Assembly (NCBI GenBank): GCA_015832175.1
Contig: WJXW01000001.1
Coordinates: 310,001-374,000 of the forward strand
Source: Paraphaeosphaeria minitans
Taxonomy: Eukaryota; Ascomycota; Dothideomycetes; Pleosporales; Didymosphaeriaceae
Length of the DNA stretch: 64,000 bases
Direction: 5' to 3'
In this document: positions 22,672-34,587 of the stretch, one piece after another
Layout of the letters: each line of letters starts with the position of its first letter
Numbering within the stretch: position 1 is the stretch's first letter
Translations under genes and position numbers: made by a program
Notes under the pieces: model-generated
The model's database searches: none
Told to the model about the DNA's origin: nothing
Seen by the model: the letters and a program-made list of their open reading frames with translations, nothing else

Positions 22672-22679
22672 GTATATAA
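22672..22679 (-). promoter_or_regulatory. TATA-like box of the A-T-R1-R2 reductase gene
   Basis: The minus strand reads TTATATAC about 55 nt before the ATG at 22617. Its position argues that the in-frame ATG at 22665, only a few bases further on, is not the start. Confidence 0.45.
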
Positions 22680-24853
22680 CCCACCTGTTGCCCCCCACCA
22701 AAGCAAGGAAGCTGGACGTCAAAAATTGGCTCGATGGCTTTACTGTTGAGACGCTTGACCAGTAACGTCGTTCGCTTATCGGGGCGGCTGCTGGACCTAG
22801 GTTTCGTTCGCTCTAGTGGGCCCTTTGCCGATGACGTTATTCGGCTGGCGCTGCCTTGGACGGCGACTGGATGCTGATTGAACCGGAATAATCACGAGGT
22901 CGTGAAGGAATTGTTGCCAGTTCGTGAAGAGTCTTGGATGTGTGGGGTGGAGGGCATGTCGTCGTGGGTGGTTATGGGTGGACTGGAGTGACGGCTTGGC
23001 ACCCGCAGATAGCCGTTTCCTAGCGCAGAACCCCGCAAGAAGAAGGAGCCACTGTGCTCTTGAATGATAAGAAGAGGCCGAATACACTGTCTTGTGAACA
23101 TGTAGTCTTGCGTAACTCGCAAAACTCTCCGCGATTGTGCATGGAGAATGGATTTGGTGTGGGCAACAGTGAAGATGGAGCGGTGTGCCTTGCCAACGCA
23201 TCAGGACAGATACATGTGATATGCTCTTCTTGGCCCAGTAGAATGCATGGCCATGGTCGCAGAGGGGTCAGTTCGCAAGGGCACATCGTCGCGTGGGGTG
23301 GTAGGTATGGCAAATGCATCGGAAGGGTCAGTTGGTCTAGGTACCATAGCATCGGTCGGTCCCGTTGATTTGAACACCACATTTGCAAAGGATAACAGTT
23401 TCGCTTGTACATGGAATTGCCCGGGTGCTTTGAAGTTGATATAGACCTGAGGGAAAAGCTGCCTGCCGGTGTGTTAGCAAGCCCGTTAGCCAGCAGGAAG
23501 CCAACCTGGTTCAGCAACACCCTTCCATCGTCTCAACACCCTCACACAGCTTTTGTGACGTCTGATTTTTTTGTAGCATAACCGATGCCAGTGGTTGCGC
23601 AGAGCCGGCTAGCAATCAGGGAAATTGCAACGGGAGGGTGCTGATGTGGTGAAAGTACCGGTATAGCGATGGCAGAAGCTCGGCTCGTACGACCTATTGA
23701 AAGCTGCGCAAGAGCTGAGGAATTATATCAGAGTCCAGCAGCTTTTCAGAGAGTGAGGTGAAGGAGAGGCGGAGTGAGGTTCATTTTAGCTCTTCATGTC
23801 CAACAGAACAGGGTCGCGTGTTGGCCGCCGCCTGTTCCACTTTAACCCCGCACGTGCACTTCTTCCCCAGACTAGGTACGGTGGCCCCACGTGCCTGCAT
23901 CAGCACCTCATCGACATGTCGGACTCCGAAACATGAGCCGAGACTAAAGTTGCTAATGATCATAGAATCCGAAGACTCCTATTCCTGGAGAAGTCTGTAT
24001 GGGCTGACCACTTGCCACCTCCGAGACAAAATGCTCGCAGACGTGTAAGCTCTCGGCCGGGTCGCGCTCGGCTCGTCGGTGGACGTTGCAGCATCAAAAT
24101 GGATCGCCCTTGCCGCTCGAAGACTACTCGAGAATGCCGACTGTACTGATTCCAAAAGCATAAGTACCTAAAAAACGCGACTGCGATCTTGCCGTTTCAC
24201 TCCCAGACTCGCTACTGAGCCTACCATCATCTGCGCGAAGTGGTAAAGCTGATGCAATGCAAAGGTTGTCAGGCCACAGCACATTGAAACATGCGTCGAC
24301 GGCTCAAACAGCTTGGCGGATAAACCCACTTACGGTATGCTCCGCCCATGTGAATCATTGGAGGAGAAACACAACGCGTTGTTCGAAACCTCGCGTTACC
24401 AAGGATCAGGTACCTACCTAGTTGTGTGGAACCTCCCGCCCCCCGATCCAAAGGCCGCCCCCGGCCAACACCACGGCTCGAGATGAGCAGGAGCGCTCCG
24501 CCCGGTACCGAGAGGTAAAGTTTCGCAACGATGGCGGAGGGCCAAGAAAAGCCAAGAAGAAAAGTGCTATCGCGGGTTTCAAGCACACGGTACCGTAATC
24601 GTTCGAGTGGAGAAAACCAGGGATTCGTATGAAGATGCGCAAAGTGTGTTGTGTACCATCGCAGCAGCGTTCTGTATAAAGACGATGCCGATGCCTTACT
24701 GGAGAGACCACTCTTCGCCGAGTACACTTAATTCATTCGTCTTTAGAAATTTACTTTGCTTGACCCAATCCATCCTCTTCATTAACTTTCTTCTTGAACG
24801 GTTTTGACTTCCAGCCATTTTCAACCACCACTTCCACTCCCGCCATTATCAAA
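22680..24853. other. Divergent promoter region between reductase and pectate lyase
   Basis: About 2.2 kb separates the two divergent starts. Reading frames here are short, overlapping on both strands, and match nothing known. The last 180 bp holds a TATAAA and a pyrimidine-rich leader belonging to the pectate lyase. A GGTACCTACCTAG motif lies near 24409-24421. Confidence 0.55.
24675..24680 (+). promoter_or_regulatory. TATA box of the pectate lyase gene
   Basis: A TATAAA hexamer lies about 175 nt upstream of the ATG at 24854. It is followed by a CT-rich stretch (about 24745-24850), typical of highly expressed secreted-enzyme genes in filamentous fungi. Confidence 0.45.
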
Positions 24854-25646
24854 ATGAAGGTCTCCGTCGCTGCCGCCATGCTGGCTTTCACTGTCTCTGC
24901 TTCCGCGAAGAGCCTGTTCAACAAGCGCGCCGACTTCCCCATTCCCGCTTCGCAGGGCTCTGTCACCTACGATGCTGCTGAGGAGATCTCCGGTGTTTTT
25001 GACGGTAGTCTGAAAACCTACGGCCGTGGCGTTTCCTGCACTGGTCAGGAGGAGGGCGGCAATTCCGACGCGGTTTTCATCCTCAAGGACGGAGCTACGC
25101 TCAAGAACGCGATCATCGGTGCCGATCAGATCGAGGATGTTCACTGCGAAGGTTCTTGCACCATCGAGAACGTTTGGTGGGAGGCTGTCTGTGAGGGTAA
25201 GCACCACCATCACACCATCCATTGCACACACTGATGATTCCACAGATGCCCTCTCGCTCAAGGGTGACGGCGATGCCACCGTCACCGGCGGCGGTGCTAC
25301 CGGCGCAGAGGACAAGGTCATCCAGCACAACGGCGCTGGAACCGTCACCATCGATGGTTTCACCGTCGTCGACTTCGGCAAGCTCTACCGCTCCTGCGGA
25401 AACTGCAAGCAGAGCGCCGAGCGCCACGTAGTGATCAAAAACGTTGTCGCTGGGTCTGGCAAGCTTCTTGCTGGTATTAACAGCAACTTCGGCGACACTG
25501 CTACCATATCCGGTACTTGCGCAGCCGGTGTCAAGGCGATTTGCACAGAATTCGAGGGTACTACTCCTGGCAACGAGCCGGAGGAGACATCGTCCGGTCC
25601 TAGCAACGCTTGCATTTATACCGAGTCTGAGATCACTACGTGCTAG
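24854..25646 (+). CDS. Secreted pectate lyase, polysaccharide lyase family 3
   Basis: Exons 24854-25196 and 25246-25646 (49-nt intron) give 247 residues. A signal peptide ([12 protein letters not shown]...SASA) is followed by a Lys-Arg (KR) kexin site near residue 25. The mature part is a small parallel beta-helix of PL3 type. Family-defining blocks are all present: [16 protein letters not shown], the IQHNG turn, the [12 protein letters not shown] disulfide-rich segment and RHVVIKN. Cysteines are abundant and positioned for disulfides. PL3 enzymes cleave polygalacturonate by beta-elimination using calcium and act on plant cell walls, which suggests a plant-associated lifestyle. Length matches short single-domain PL3 enzymes; no carbohydrate-binding module is present. 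Confidence 0.95.
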
Positions 25647-26124
25647 GGGGTGATATGAGCGAGCGAGCATTCCAAGCTGTTCTTTGCGATGCACCAAGAA
25701 GAGGTGGTTGGAAGCCTCTGAGCGGGTTCTTGTAAATATACATTCCACGCACATGCTGCGCATGTATATATATCTCAATGCACCACACAATACTGGTTCA
25801 ATGAAATGCACGGCTTTTTTGGACTTGTTAGCATTGTATCGTATATTTATGTTCATCTCATGCGGGTATCTGAAGTTAGCATTCACACCAACGGCGTTAA
25901 CACCGGAGTTACAGTACTATGAAAATTCCATGACTTTCAGACCCTACCACTAGGGCTAGACCACAAAACATACATACAAAGTGTCATACCAGAGACCAAT
26001 TCACTGTGTACTCGCAAGCTCCCGCCGTCATCATCGCCGCGGACTTCAGCCCCTGTCCCTTCGGTAAAACACCGACTGCGAGATCCATACGGAAAGCTTC
26101 AGCTGTTCCCAATTGAATCTCCAA
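25647..26124. other. Convergent 3' intergenic region
   Basis: The pectate lyase and the SET-domain gene end toward each other here. The sequence becomes AT-rich after 25730 and has no coding signal. Confidence 0.55.
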
Positions 26125-28449
26125 TCAACGCAATTGATCACGATGAGACGAATTAAAAGACGAATCCTCTCCTACCACCACTTTGTACGCACATTTGGCG
26201 TACTCCTCCGCTCTCTTTGAACTCTCCTTATCGCCAATGGTCTGAAATGCAGTTCGTGCGTGGAGAAACGCTTCCACGAGATAGTCCACCATGAGACCCC
26301 ATTTGACGACTCGGCAGCTTGTGGGAGAAGCGTCAAATCCCTCTACGATAAACCCGAGCGCACTGAGCATCTTCCGGATACATTCCAGACCCTTGATCAT
26401 GTTATTTTCCCCCATGTAGACGCGTGCCAACAGAAACTGAGCATCGAAAACCAAGAGGCGCGGCACCTTGCTTGCAGGCTCCGTATAAGTGTGGTCCAAA
26501 TCTTTGAGCAGACGCTCGAACTGACTGACTTGTATGCCGTTGGACGAGTCACATGCGCGCTTCAACTTCTCCAGCGTCTTCCGTCGCTCTTGAATAACAG
26601 CCTTTGTGGTCGTTCCAGCATCCTGGCAAATGGCGCAGGTGCAGATGAAGCCCCAATGCTTGTACACTTCACGAGGGTCCTCTGAGTGCTCACCCGTGGG
26701 TTGCTTATACCAGAAGCTGACTTCTGTGTCGGCTTCGAGGTCTTGGGTCGCACGCACAATCATCATGTCGCCGATGAAGGAGCGTCTGGCGTTACTGGTG
26801 CAGCTGTGGTTGATGTACGAGGCCTGGGTCCATATGCCGCAGGAATGGTAAGCTGTCGGCTCTTCGGGCTTACTGGACCGCATGTCACTGCGAGTGTTCA
26901 GGCTGGACAGTGGACAACCAAAAACGTTAAGAGACATGATCCGTTCAACGAGAAATCTAGAGTTACGTATCAGCTTTCGTTGCAAAGTATGTCGATCTCG
27001 ACGTTTCTTGAATGCACTCACGTATCCACGATTGGCTGTCCATCAACCATACTTGTGCTTGCGGCTTCATAGTTTCCATGATGGAGCTTGGTGAATGAGG
27101 GAGCTAACGATGGATTGCGAAAGAGCTTCTGCACTATGATCGTTAAGAGATCAGCCTGGCCGCCCATGAATCCCATCTTTGTCTCGGGGTTCATCAACAG
27201 AGTGATTTTCGAGTTTCCCTTGTCGTCGTCGGGTGCGTAAGCATGAGCAAACGCTTTTTCGCACAGGAGCAAATCTCCCGCCTTTACCGCCCTTGTCAAG
27301 AATAATCCGCGGCCTTTTGTCTTCGTGTTTCGTATCTCAACAGGCCCAATGTATGTGGCATGATCCAATTGCGGTGGTCGTAGCTTCTTTGCCTCTGTTT
27401 GTAACAATTTGAAGTCATAGTCGCCCTTAGCTTGTTCCGCGCATCGACGTCTGGCGCGTTCAAGTGCTTTCAGTGCGTCTTCGTTGTTTGGGAATTTGGC
27501 GCGAAGGATTTCAAGCGTTTGACAACAATCTTCAAACCGGGCAAGGAAGTATAAAGCTTCAGCTGCACGAAACAGGGCCTTCTCCGGTGGCTCAAGTCCT
27601 AAGTCGGGGAAACCTACATCTGAAAGTACAGCATCGTACTGCTTCGTCTTCAGGAAGGCAAGCGACCTGTTCCGTTTTAGGATTTCGATTTCGTCGGACG
27701 TTTCTGCCACCGTGAGAGCATTAGAATAACTAATTTGGCCAGTTAGAACGAATTTCTGCCTAGAATAGGTGAGGTTCTTACTCTGTGATGGCCTGCCAGT
27801 ACCTCTTTTCTCCCATAGCAGTGTTTCCCTTCATCTTCAAGGACTGCGCTGAGCTCCTTATCGGGAGAGCCCACGCGCGCCAGCTCTCCGGTATTCTGGC
27901 ATCTTGAGGATTGACATGAATGACATCGGATAAGTGATCTACCCGTAAACCATAATCTCCACTCGCCATCACTTTGAAATAGGGCTCCTTAACTAGTAGG
28001 ATCATCCCATCATCAACGATATGGCTGGCCTCGCGGATATTCTCTGGCTCTTGCTGATACAACTGTAGCAATACCACATCAGCAAGACTGTCTTCTGCCA
28101 GGACCATTATGGCCGTCATTCGCTGAGGAGGTGTAATAACTCGCAGTGGTAGATACGTCCCGCGATGGTGCGTCTCAAGCTGCAGATTCTGTATCGTGAT
28201 AGGCCTCATTCCACGCAGAGGCTCCGTACATGGTAGATATGCTGACGGTATGAATGATGACAGTATCAAGTTTTGCTGTTGCTTAGTTGGCTTAATTGCC
28301 ACGTGATTCATCATAAACTTGAGATACATCTTTTCTTTCGGCTCTCGATCGCGTGGTCTCTCGCCTTGACGCATTCTGGCCCTTTGCAAGGTTTTTCTCT
28401 GAACCTCAAGCATCTGGCTATATTGATTGGTGACGTTGTGGACATCCAT
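26125..28449 (-). CDS. TPR and SET domain protein (SMYD-like lysine methyltransferase)
   Basis: Three exons on the minus strand (28449-27782, 27729-27022 and 26956-26125) give about 735 residues. Introns of 52 and 65 nt have GTAAGA and GTGAGT donors. The N-terminal 200 residues are helical and unassigned. A TPR-like region (about 200-340) includes KGNTAMGEKRYWQAITDYSNAL across the first junction. The SET domain runs from about 347 (GRGLF motif: TKTKGRGLFLTRAV) to about 560. It contains YINHSCTSN near 505, the NHSC motif that contributes to S-adenosylmethionine binding. The post-SET-like end reads HWGFICTCAICQ. It probably methylates lysine in histones or other proteins. MYND zinc-finger cysteines are not evident. 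ATG 28449 was chosen over an upstream in-frame start at 28665 because the added peptide looks non-coding. Confidence 0.88.
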
Positions 28450-29638
28450 GGTGAGCTGGCCGTGATGGCGACGGTGAACGTTCCTTCTGTTGAGAAAGTT
28501 TGAGATCAAAACAAAGTCACTAAGAGACGAGCCCACAGGCACTTTCAAGGTAATCAAGTCGATCGATGAGGAGCGCGAGGGTGACGCCCTAAGAGCCTTG
28601 ATATAGTGTATAGTGATTGTGGTTTGGTGTATGATTACCGGTTGCTTAATGGCGTCGTAGAACAAACTATTGAGAATGATGAGGAGGAGAGTCTGTTTGA
28701 TTATGTGTGAATTGTCCGCGCAGGCATGACGTGGTTACACAACGTTACAAATTCTCAGTTTGTGTAGCAACGTGTCGACCTGCTATTGGACGACCGAACA
28801 TACCTGGGGCGGAATATATCTACAATACTACCACCACTTTAGTCTACTTACTGGACAAAAGTGTTGTATTATCGCTTGCAGACGCCATGTCCCATATTTC
28901 AATGATACCAGGGCATCAGCTATCCACAAAATATGTATCTTGAATCCATGATTACTCGATATAACTATGCCTCCTTATCTGCTAGTGCTGATCTACTGTA
29001 GCACGCTTGGTGTACCGTTTTAGTATCCTACTTTAATAAGCTTCGAATGGACTATTTTATGGCCTCTAATAGATCTTAGCCAACGAAGAGGAGAATACAA
29101 GAATTTAACGAGTTAGAAATGATGTATTGTAGAGATAATGATGTTCTGGTACGAGGTATAGAAATATGGGACAGAACTTCTACAAGGCACTGATACAATA
29201 CCGATTATCACATAGGCCAATCACTCGAGATTCCCTGCAGTGGTGCAAGGCTACCAATCCACCTTCCTTCTTTCGTTCAGGAGCCGGCTACCTGTTCTAT
29301 CTGGACGCAAAGTGAGATGTTGCAATCGCAGGAGGGTGGTGCAGTGTAACCTCGTAGACGACAGGCAGGGGTGTACTTATCAGGTTCAGGAAACGCGTAT
29401 CTGACGAAATTCGGGATCAATTGGATCATAATTTATACATTTAATTATGAAAGTTATGAGGGAATTCAGGGTATGCTTGTTCTAGTTCACAATATTTTAT
29501 AACAGAATTCTGAAAACGGGTCTCTGTGCACATGACTCTAAAACTACAGCGAGCGTCATCCAGAGGCATGCTCTCGCTCCTCTAAGCTCTCGCCCTCATC
29601 AGATACACAGCCGTTAGAATTAACACTCCGACACCGTG
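28450..29638. other. AT-rich intergenic spacer
   Basis: This is the promoter side of the SET gene plus the 3' side of the next one. From about 28900 to 29550 the sequence is clearly AT-rich with only short frames. No repeat or RNA gene was recognised. Confidence 0.55.
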
Positions 29639-30568
29639 CTACGCACAAATTCCCGACCCAAACCAAATCGCCTCTTGCCCCTTGACCCTCAGCCCCGTCA
29701 CCCACTTCCACACCCTCCTCCACCCACCCGTCGCCTTTCTAGCCCATCTCAGTCTCCGTCCCACAACCTCCACCTCTTCACGATCCCAAGTAGCATGCAC
29801 TGTGACCCCCTCCCTCCCCCTATCACCCCTCATCCCAACCCACGCCGAAAACCCCGCCGTCTCATACACCCAGGCTAGATCCCTCCTCAGCCCCACATCC
29901 ACAATCCAATACGTCTTGCACGTCCCCTGTGCCATCTGTGCCTCGCGCAAGCGCAGCGTCAGCGAAGTAAGGAGCGGCGCAACGACCCAGGTGGGACTCG
30001 TGCGAGCGTAGTTCAGGAAAGACCTGAACACCTTCCGGGAACAGAGCCACGTGCAGTCTGCATCGAGGCTGAAGCGGATGCGCGGGGCGGCACGCAATAA
30101 GAGTACCAGAGGGAGGAAATTGAGACTTGTGCCCTGCGCACCGTCCCCTTTGGCGCGGACGGTTGTGACGAACCTGCCGCCCCGACTCGGCCCCGTAAAC
30201 GTGATGTTTCCGACGTACGTGCGCATGGCGTCTGGTGAGGCGGGCGGGTAGAGTGTGGCGAGGAAGTCGGCGTAATTGCGTAGATTGACGCGGAAGGTGA
30301 CGCGGGCGAGGAAGTAGGGCCAGAACTCGACACGGAGCTGGCGGGACGTGGAGGCGAGGGCGTGCGCTTCTTCGAACAGGAGTTCGTTGACGGAGTGGGT
30401 GTCAAGGACGTGGAAGTAGATCATGTTGCGGATTTCGCCGGGGAGACAGAGGAGCGCGGAAATCTGCTGTGGAGGCATGGAAGAGGGCGGTGAGGTCGTC
30501 GGCAATGGGGATCTGGTGGTTGCTGAATCGTGAGCCATTTTGCAATCCATGGGTGTTCGCTGTTGCAT
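29639..30568 (-). CDS. F-box-like (LPGEIRNxIY) hypothetical protein
   Basis: A single frame of 309 residues begins at MQQRTPMDCK. Near residue 40 it contains LLCLPGEIRNMIYFHVL, the short F-box-like helix motif that opens a very large family of uncharacterised ascomycete proteins. A second conserved stretch (HALASTSRQLRVEFWPYFLARVTF) follows, as usual in that family. The C-terminal 60 residues are basic and tryptophan-rich. The function of the family is unknown; a substrate-adaptor role in ubiquitination is only inferred from the F-box resemblance. An alternative start is the ATG at residue 31. No intron is required. Confidence 0.75.
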   Translation of the reverse strand: MQQRTPMDCKMAHDSATTRSPLPTTSPPSSMPPQQISALLCLPGEIRNMIYFHVLDTHSVNELLFEEAHALASTSRQLRVEFWPYFLARVTFRVNLRNYADFLATLYPPASPDAMRTYVGNITFTGPSRGGRFVTTVRAKGDGAQGTSLNFLPLVLLLRAAPRIRFSLDADCTWLCSRKVFRSFLNYARTSPTWVVAPLLTSLTLRLREAQMAQGTCKTYWIVDVGLRRDLAWVYETAGFSAWVGMRGDRGREGVTVHATWDREEVEVVGRRLRWARKATGGWRRVWKWVTGLRVKGQEAIWFGSGICA

Positions 30569-30753
30569 GATGACACGCGAAGAGCGTATTCTCTGCCTTG
30601 ATGCTGGGTTTGTAGCGTTTATCCGAAGCTCTTAGGGGAAAGAAAGAAGCAAACGTCGAGGGACACGGCGCTTGCTGACGAGTGAAAGCGAATTTAGTGT
30701 ATGTCCAAAGTGGGTATAAGTTGAAAACGCGTCTATCTGGGGCCATTGCTACG

Positions 30754-33700
30754 CTACCTGATTCCCACATCCGGAAACAAGACCTGAATCATCTCATCCA
30801 AAAGCGTGAAAGCAAGATGTGTATTCAACCGCGGATTATTCACCGTCGCCTCGAGCTTCGTTGCCGCCATCTGCGCATTCGACCGCCCCACCACACTCGC
30901 CGCCAGTTCCGGAACCAATGTCGAAAGTACTACGCCCGCCTCCTTCCTGCTCTTCGCTCGATCCTGCGGAGTACGCTCTACGCTTTGCTTCATTTTTCCG
31001 TTCGGCCACATGCTGTCTTTGAGCGCATCGATGTACTTCGCGATGTTGTCATCTGACATGACGCTGTTGAAGGAATCTCTGATTTTGCGCTCAATTGTAC
31101 CACCGAGAAGCTGGTGGAGAACAACTACGACAGCACGACCGCGAAGCCAATTGTTCTGTTGGTTGAGTTCAAATGTCTCGAGGAAGATGTCGCAGATGGG
31201 CTTCACAAACGGCTCAAGCTCCTTATTTTCGAAAGCGAGTAGCTCAGCTTCGGCTTCTGCATCACTATTTGGTTCGACTCCAAGGATAGCCCCGGGTGCG
31301 AGGGGGGCGGGAGCCCCGTTGCTGCTGGCAAGCTGGGTTGTGGCGGCTGAAATGAGGGTTTGGCCTGCCATGGAGAGCTGGTCTAATACAGGAATGTTGC
31401 CCAGGAACTCTTCCATTCCATCAGCGACAGAGCTGTAGATACGAGAAACAAAGTCGTTGGAGGCCTGTTGGTTTGCCGAGGGATCTGTGGCGGAGATGGC
31501 GGCTTGTGAGAGGAAGGCCCGAAACTCTCGACTGCGACACACAGCTGGAATCAAGAGCAGGTCCTACATGATAGTCAGACAAAAGACAATGATTCGGGAC
31601 GGATTAATTACCCGGAGATACTTCTCTAAGCCTATTCGTCGCTTTTGTAGAAAGTCCTTCTGCAACTTCAACATCATCTGTCGCCGAGGAAATTCCAGGT
31701 TGCGGACTTGTGGGAACTTCGACCTCAGGCGCTTGTTGAGGTCGTGGAACTCGCTGTACCTTCGAGAGACTACCCATGCAGCCGCAGGCATTTGATCTCC
31801 AGCGCGCCGCCGCACTTCAATGACATCTGGAGAAACAGTCAGCAATTTCACTTTCACAAAGTCATAGCACTTACACATTGCAAACTCCTTCCCATCTGCC
31901 TCTGTACCAACCATGATCGACTGAATGAAGACAGTCGCACGACCATATAAGCTGTTATCGCTCTCCTGGACAATGTATTGTTGCCGTTGTAACTCCTTGC
32001 GATGGATCTCGCGCTGAAGACTGGACTTGGACTTTCGTAAAATGCGTAGCTCGGCAGCATTATTCGTGAGCTCTGCTTTTGAGGTCAACGAGTCGACGAT
32101 GGACTCTTGTGTAACTAAACGCTCGATGTCTGCTGTCAGCGCATCGATGGCTTCGGCCAATCCAAGGTCACCAGGGGCTGCTTCATGAATCTCTTCCTCC
32201 TCAGTCGCACGATGTGGCTCCTCGATCTCGTCTTCCAGAAACCTCTCTTCATCACCGAAGAGATCGTCGTTGAAGACACCGCGGGTCCTAGGCTCGCCTA
32301 CGAGGCCCAGGGACGCTATGCTCGGCTTTAGCCTATCTTTGCCTTGCATGGCTAGAGGGCCTGGAGAGAGTGCGCGCGGTAGCTCCAGAGAACCCCTCAT
32401 CGAGTCGTTGTCCTGCAGTGAAGCGAGTGTGTTTGTCTCTGCGAAGAGCGAGCCTTCAGGCTCATCGCCCATTATGTCTGTCATCGCAGCTTGGAGCGCA
32501 TCCACAGCTCTGGAATTGTCACTTGGCTGCCGTGAGGGACCAAAGTCTGAATCTAAGCTTGCAGTGGAGTTGGCCATGGGGTCACTGTCATAGTCATCAT
32601 CGAACAATGGTACTCGAGCAGGTGCGCCACCATCCAAGGACCGCCGTGGCAGTGGATCAAGGTCACGTCCTTTGCCCATAGTTTTGAGGTCAGAAGATGA
32701 AGCGACAGCCCGTCGGAGATCGGGAACATTCAGGTTGTTTTGTTGGGAAGATTGCGATCGGACCATTCGAGCAGACGCACCCAATGAAGGTTTGTCGAGG
32801 GTCTGTGCAACCATCTTGGTACTAACTGCACTTTTCTGGAAATTAGCAGCCTCGTCCATGGCCAGCCACTTGTAGTATAGATTTGATCTTTTGAAGCGCC
32901 TGAAATAAGGCTCTTGCAGTCGATCGTAGGCAGCTGTTTGAGCGTGAAGAAGCGAACGTCGGGCATTATGATACTGTTCGGGTGTTGCGGCTCGGCCAGA
33001 TTTGAGGAAGGTAGTGACGGCTTGACGCGCCTGGGGGGAAATCTCGAGGTCCGGTTGCGAGAGATATCCTTCGTTGATCTGCGCCATGTCTGCTCTATCC
33101 GAATCCGTCCACGCAGAGAGCGAGCCGCTCAGCTCTACAGGTTCATCGGTATCTTGCTCAAGAGGATTTCGTATGCCATCGACTACTATCCAGAATTGAA
33201 CTAGTCGCATCAAGCCAACTTGGTCCATGTACTCCATGAAGCATGATAGACCCGCCGCATCGTACAGTACATCGCGTAATGAAGCATTTTCGAAGCGAGA
33301 CGTTGTCCTCTTGTGCTTTGGCTTCTCTTGAGCTGCGGCTTTCTTATCGCGCACCGATCCGCTAGCACTCAAGTTATTAATCTTCTGATCCAGAATCCTC
33401 CGTGCTGTCTCTAGTCGACGTAGGTGTAGCGGGTCCTGGCCTTTGATCATCGAGTCTTTGCGCAATTGTCCCGAGATCTCGCTCCGGAAGCGACGAGCTT
33501 CAGCAAGCGTGTTCGTTTGTCTGATGGCTCGGACGAACCTCTCAAACTTGCGCTCGTTATCACCTGGGGCGAGCTTCGGAAACTGTACATTCTTAGGTGT
33601 CTTCGGCGAAGGTGGCGCATGCTTGTCTAGTTCAGCACGCAGCTTGCGAACAGTCTTTCGCTCTTGGAGTAGAGATCGACCCTGCGCATGTCAATTTTGC

Positions 33701-34587
33701 ATTCTACATATCACGGGCAAGCTTACATATCCTTCCATCAGCTGATTCCACGTGTCTGGATCAGCAAGCATCTGCATCACAGGGGAGAGGACCGCGCAGG
33801 CCACAATTTCCTTGATTAAGACGTTCACAGCGGGGCTCGTAGTCATGTTCTCTGGCATTATGCTGGGCAGCAGCCGAGCTACAATGCTGCGGAGGTGCTG
33901 CTGCTGGTTGAGCTTTGTGTTGGAGTATGCCAGAGATGCTGCAGGGTGCAGTCGACCGTCCTTGTACTTGGCTGCAATGGCCATGTCGAGTTCCTCCGAC
34001 TCGGTCACGTTGCGAGAGAGCTTCTTGCCACGAACGACACTCTCGGCTTCGTGTGCAGCTCTCAGATGCTCCGTGATCAGAGGGATCATCCGCGACACGG
34101 CAATCTCTACCGTGTCCACCGCCAGCAGCCGGTCGCGTATCTCGCCCAGGGCTGCCCGCACCGCGCGGTCGACCTCGTTCACAAACGTCGGACTTTTGCT
34201 GATGTTCCCGTACCAGCTCTTGACAAAGTCGCGTAGTATTAGCCCGAGTAGCACGTCTATGCTGTCGGACACGACGAACGAGGCGGGGTACAGCGGTTCC
34301 ATCATGTACGCGGACCGTTCGGTGAGGGCTGCCTTTTCCGCCCTCCACTTGTCCAGCGCCAGGAAGGCGACATGGCGCGGTCCATAGTGTGCGTTCCCTC
34401 CGGTTCGCAGGTCCTTAGCCCACGCGGTGGTGAGCATCAGCCATGCTTGCAGGGTGACGGTCGCCAGGACGCCCGCGACGAAAGCGTAGGGCAAGAAGCG
34501 GAGGGAGGGGCTGTAGTGGGTGAGGTAGCCCCAGGCGATGAAGACGGCGACGGCTGCGAGGACTACATCTCTGCGCTTCAGGGCCAT
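30754..34587 (-). CDS. mdm1: Sorting nexin Mdm1 (PXA-RGS-PX-Nexin_C)
   Basis: Four minus-strand exons (34587-33727, 33681-31875, 31826-31612 and 31563-30754) give 1230 residues. Introns are 45, 48 and 48 nt. An N-terminal membrane hairpin (about 8-50) is followed by a PXA domain (about 85-280). Next come an RGS domain (about 420-550; SLRDVLYDAAGLSCFMEYM), a long acidic linker, and a PX domain (about 865-970; SRRYSEFHDLNKRL). A Nexin_C domain ends the protein (about 1080-1200). This is the arrangement of yeast Mdm1 and animal SNX13/14/25. These proteins anchor in the ER and tether it to the vacuole or lysosome, with roles in lipid metabolism at contact sites. Start at 34587 places the hydrophobic anchor at the N-terminus; an upstream in-frame extension has no support. 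The second intron is a multiple of three with no stop, so retention would keep the frame. Confidence 0.93.

Noticed and set aside
22618..22722. Upstream 35-residue extension of the A-T-R1-R2 reductase
   Set aside because: It spans the TATA-like box and has no similarity to the family N-terminus.
29636..30011. Plus-strand Pro/Ser/Thr-rich frames
   Set aside because: Antisense shadows of the F-box-like gene.
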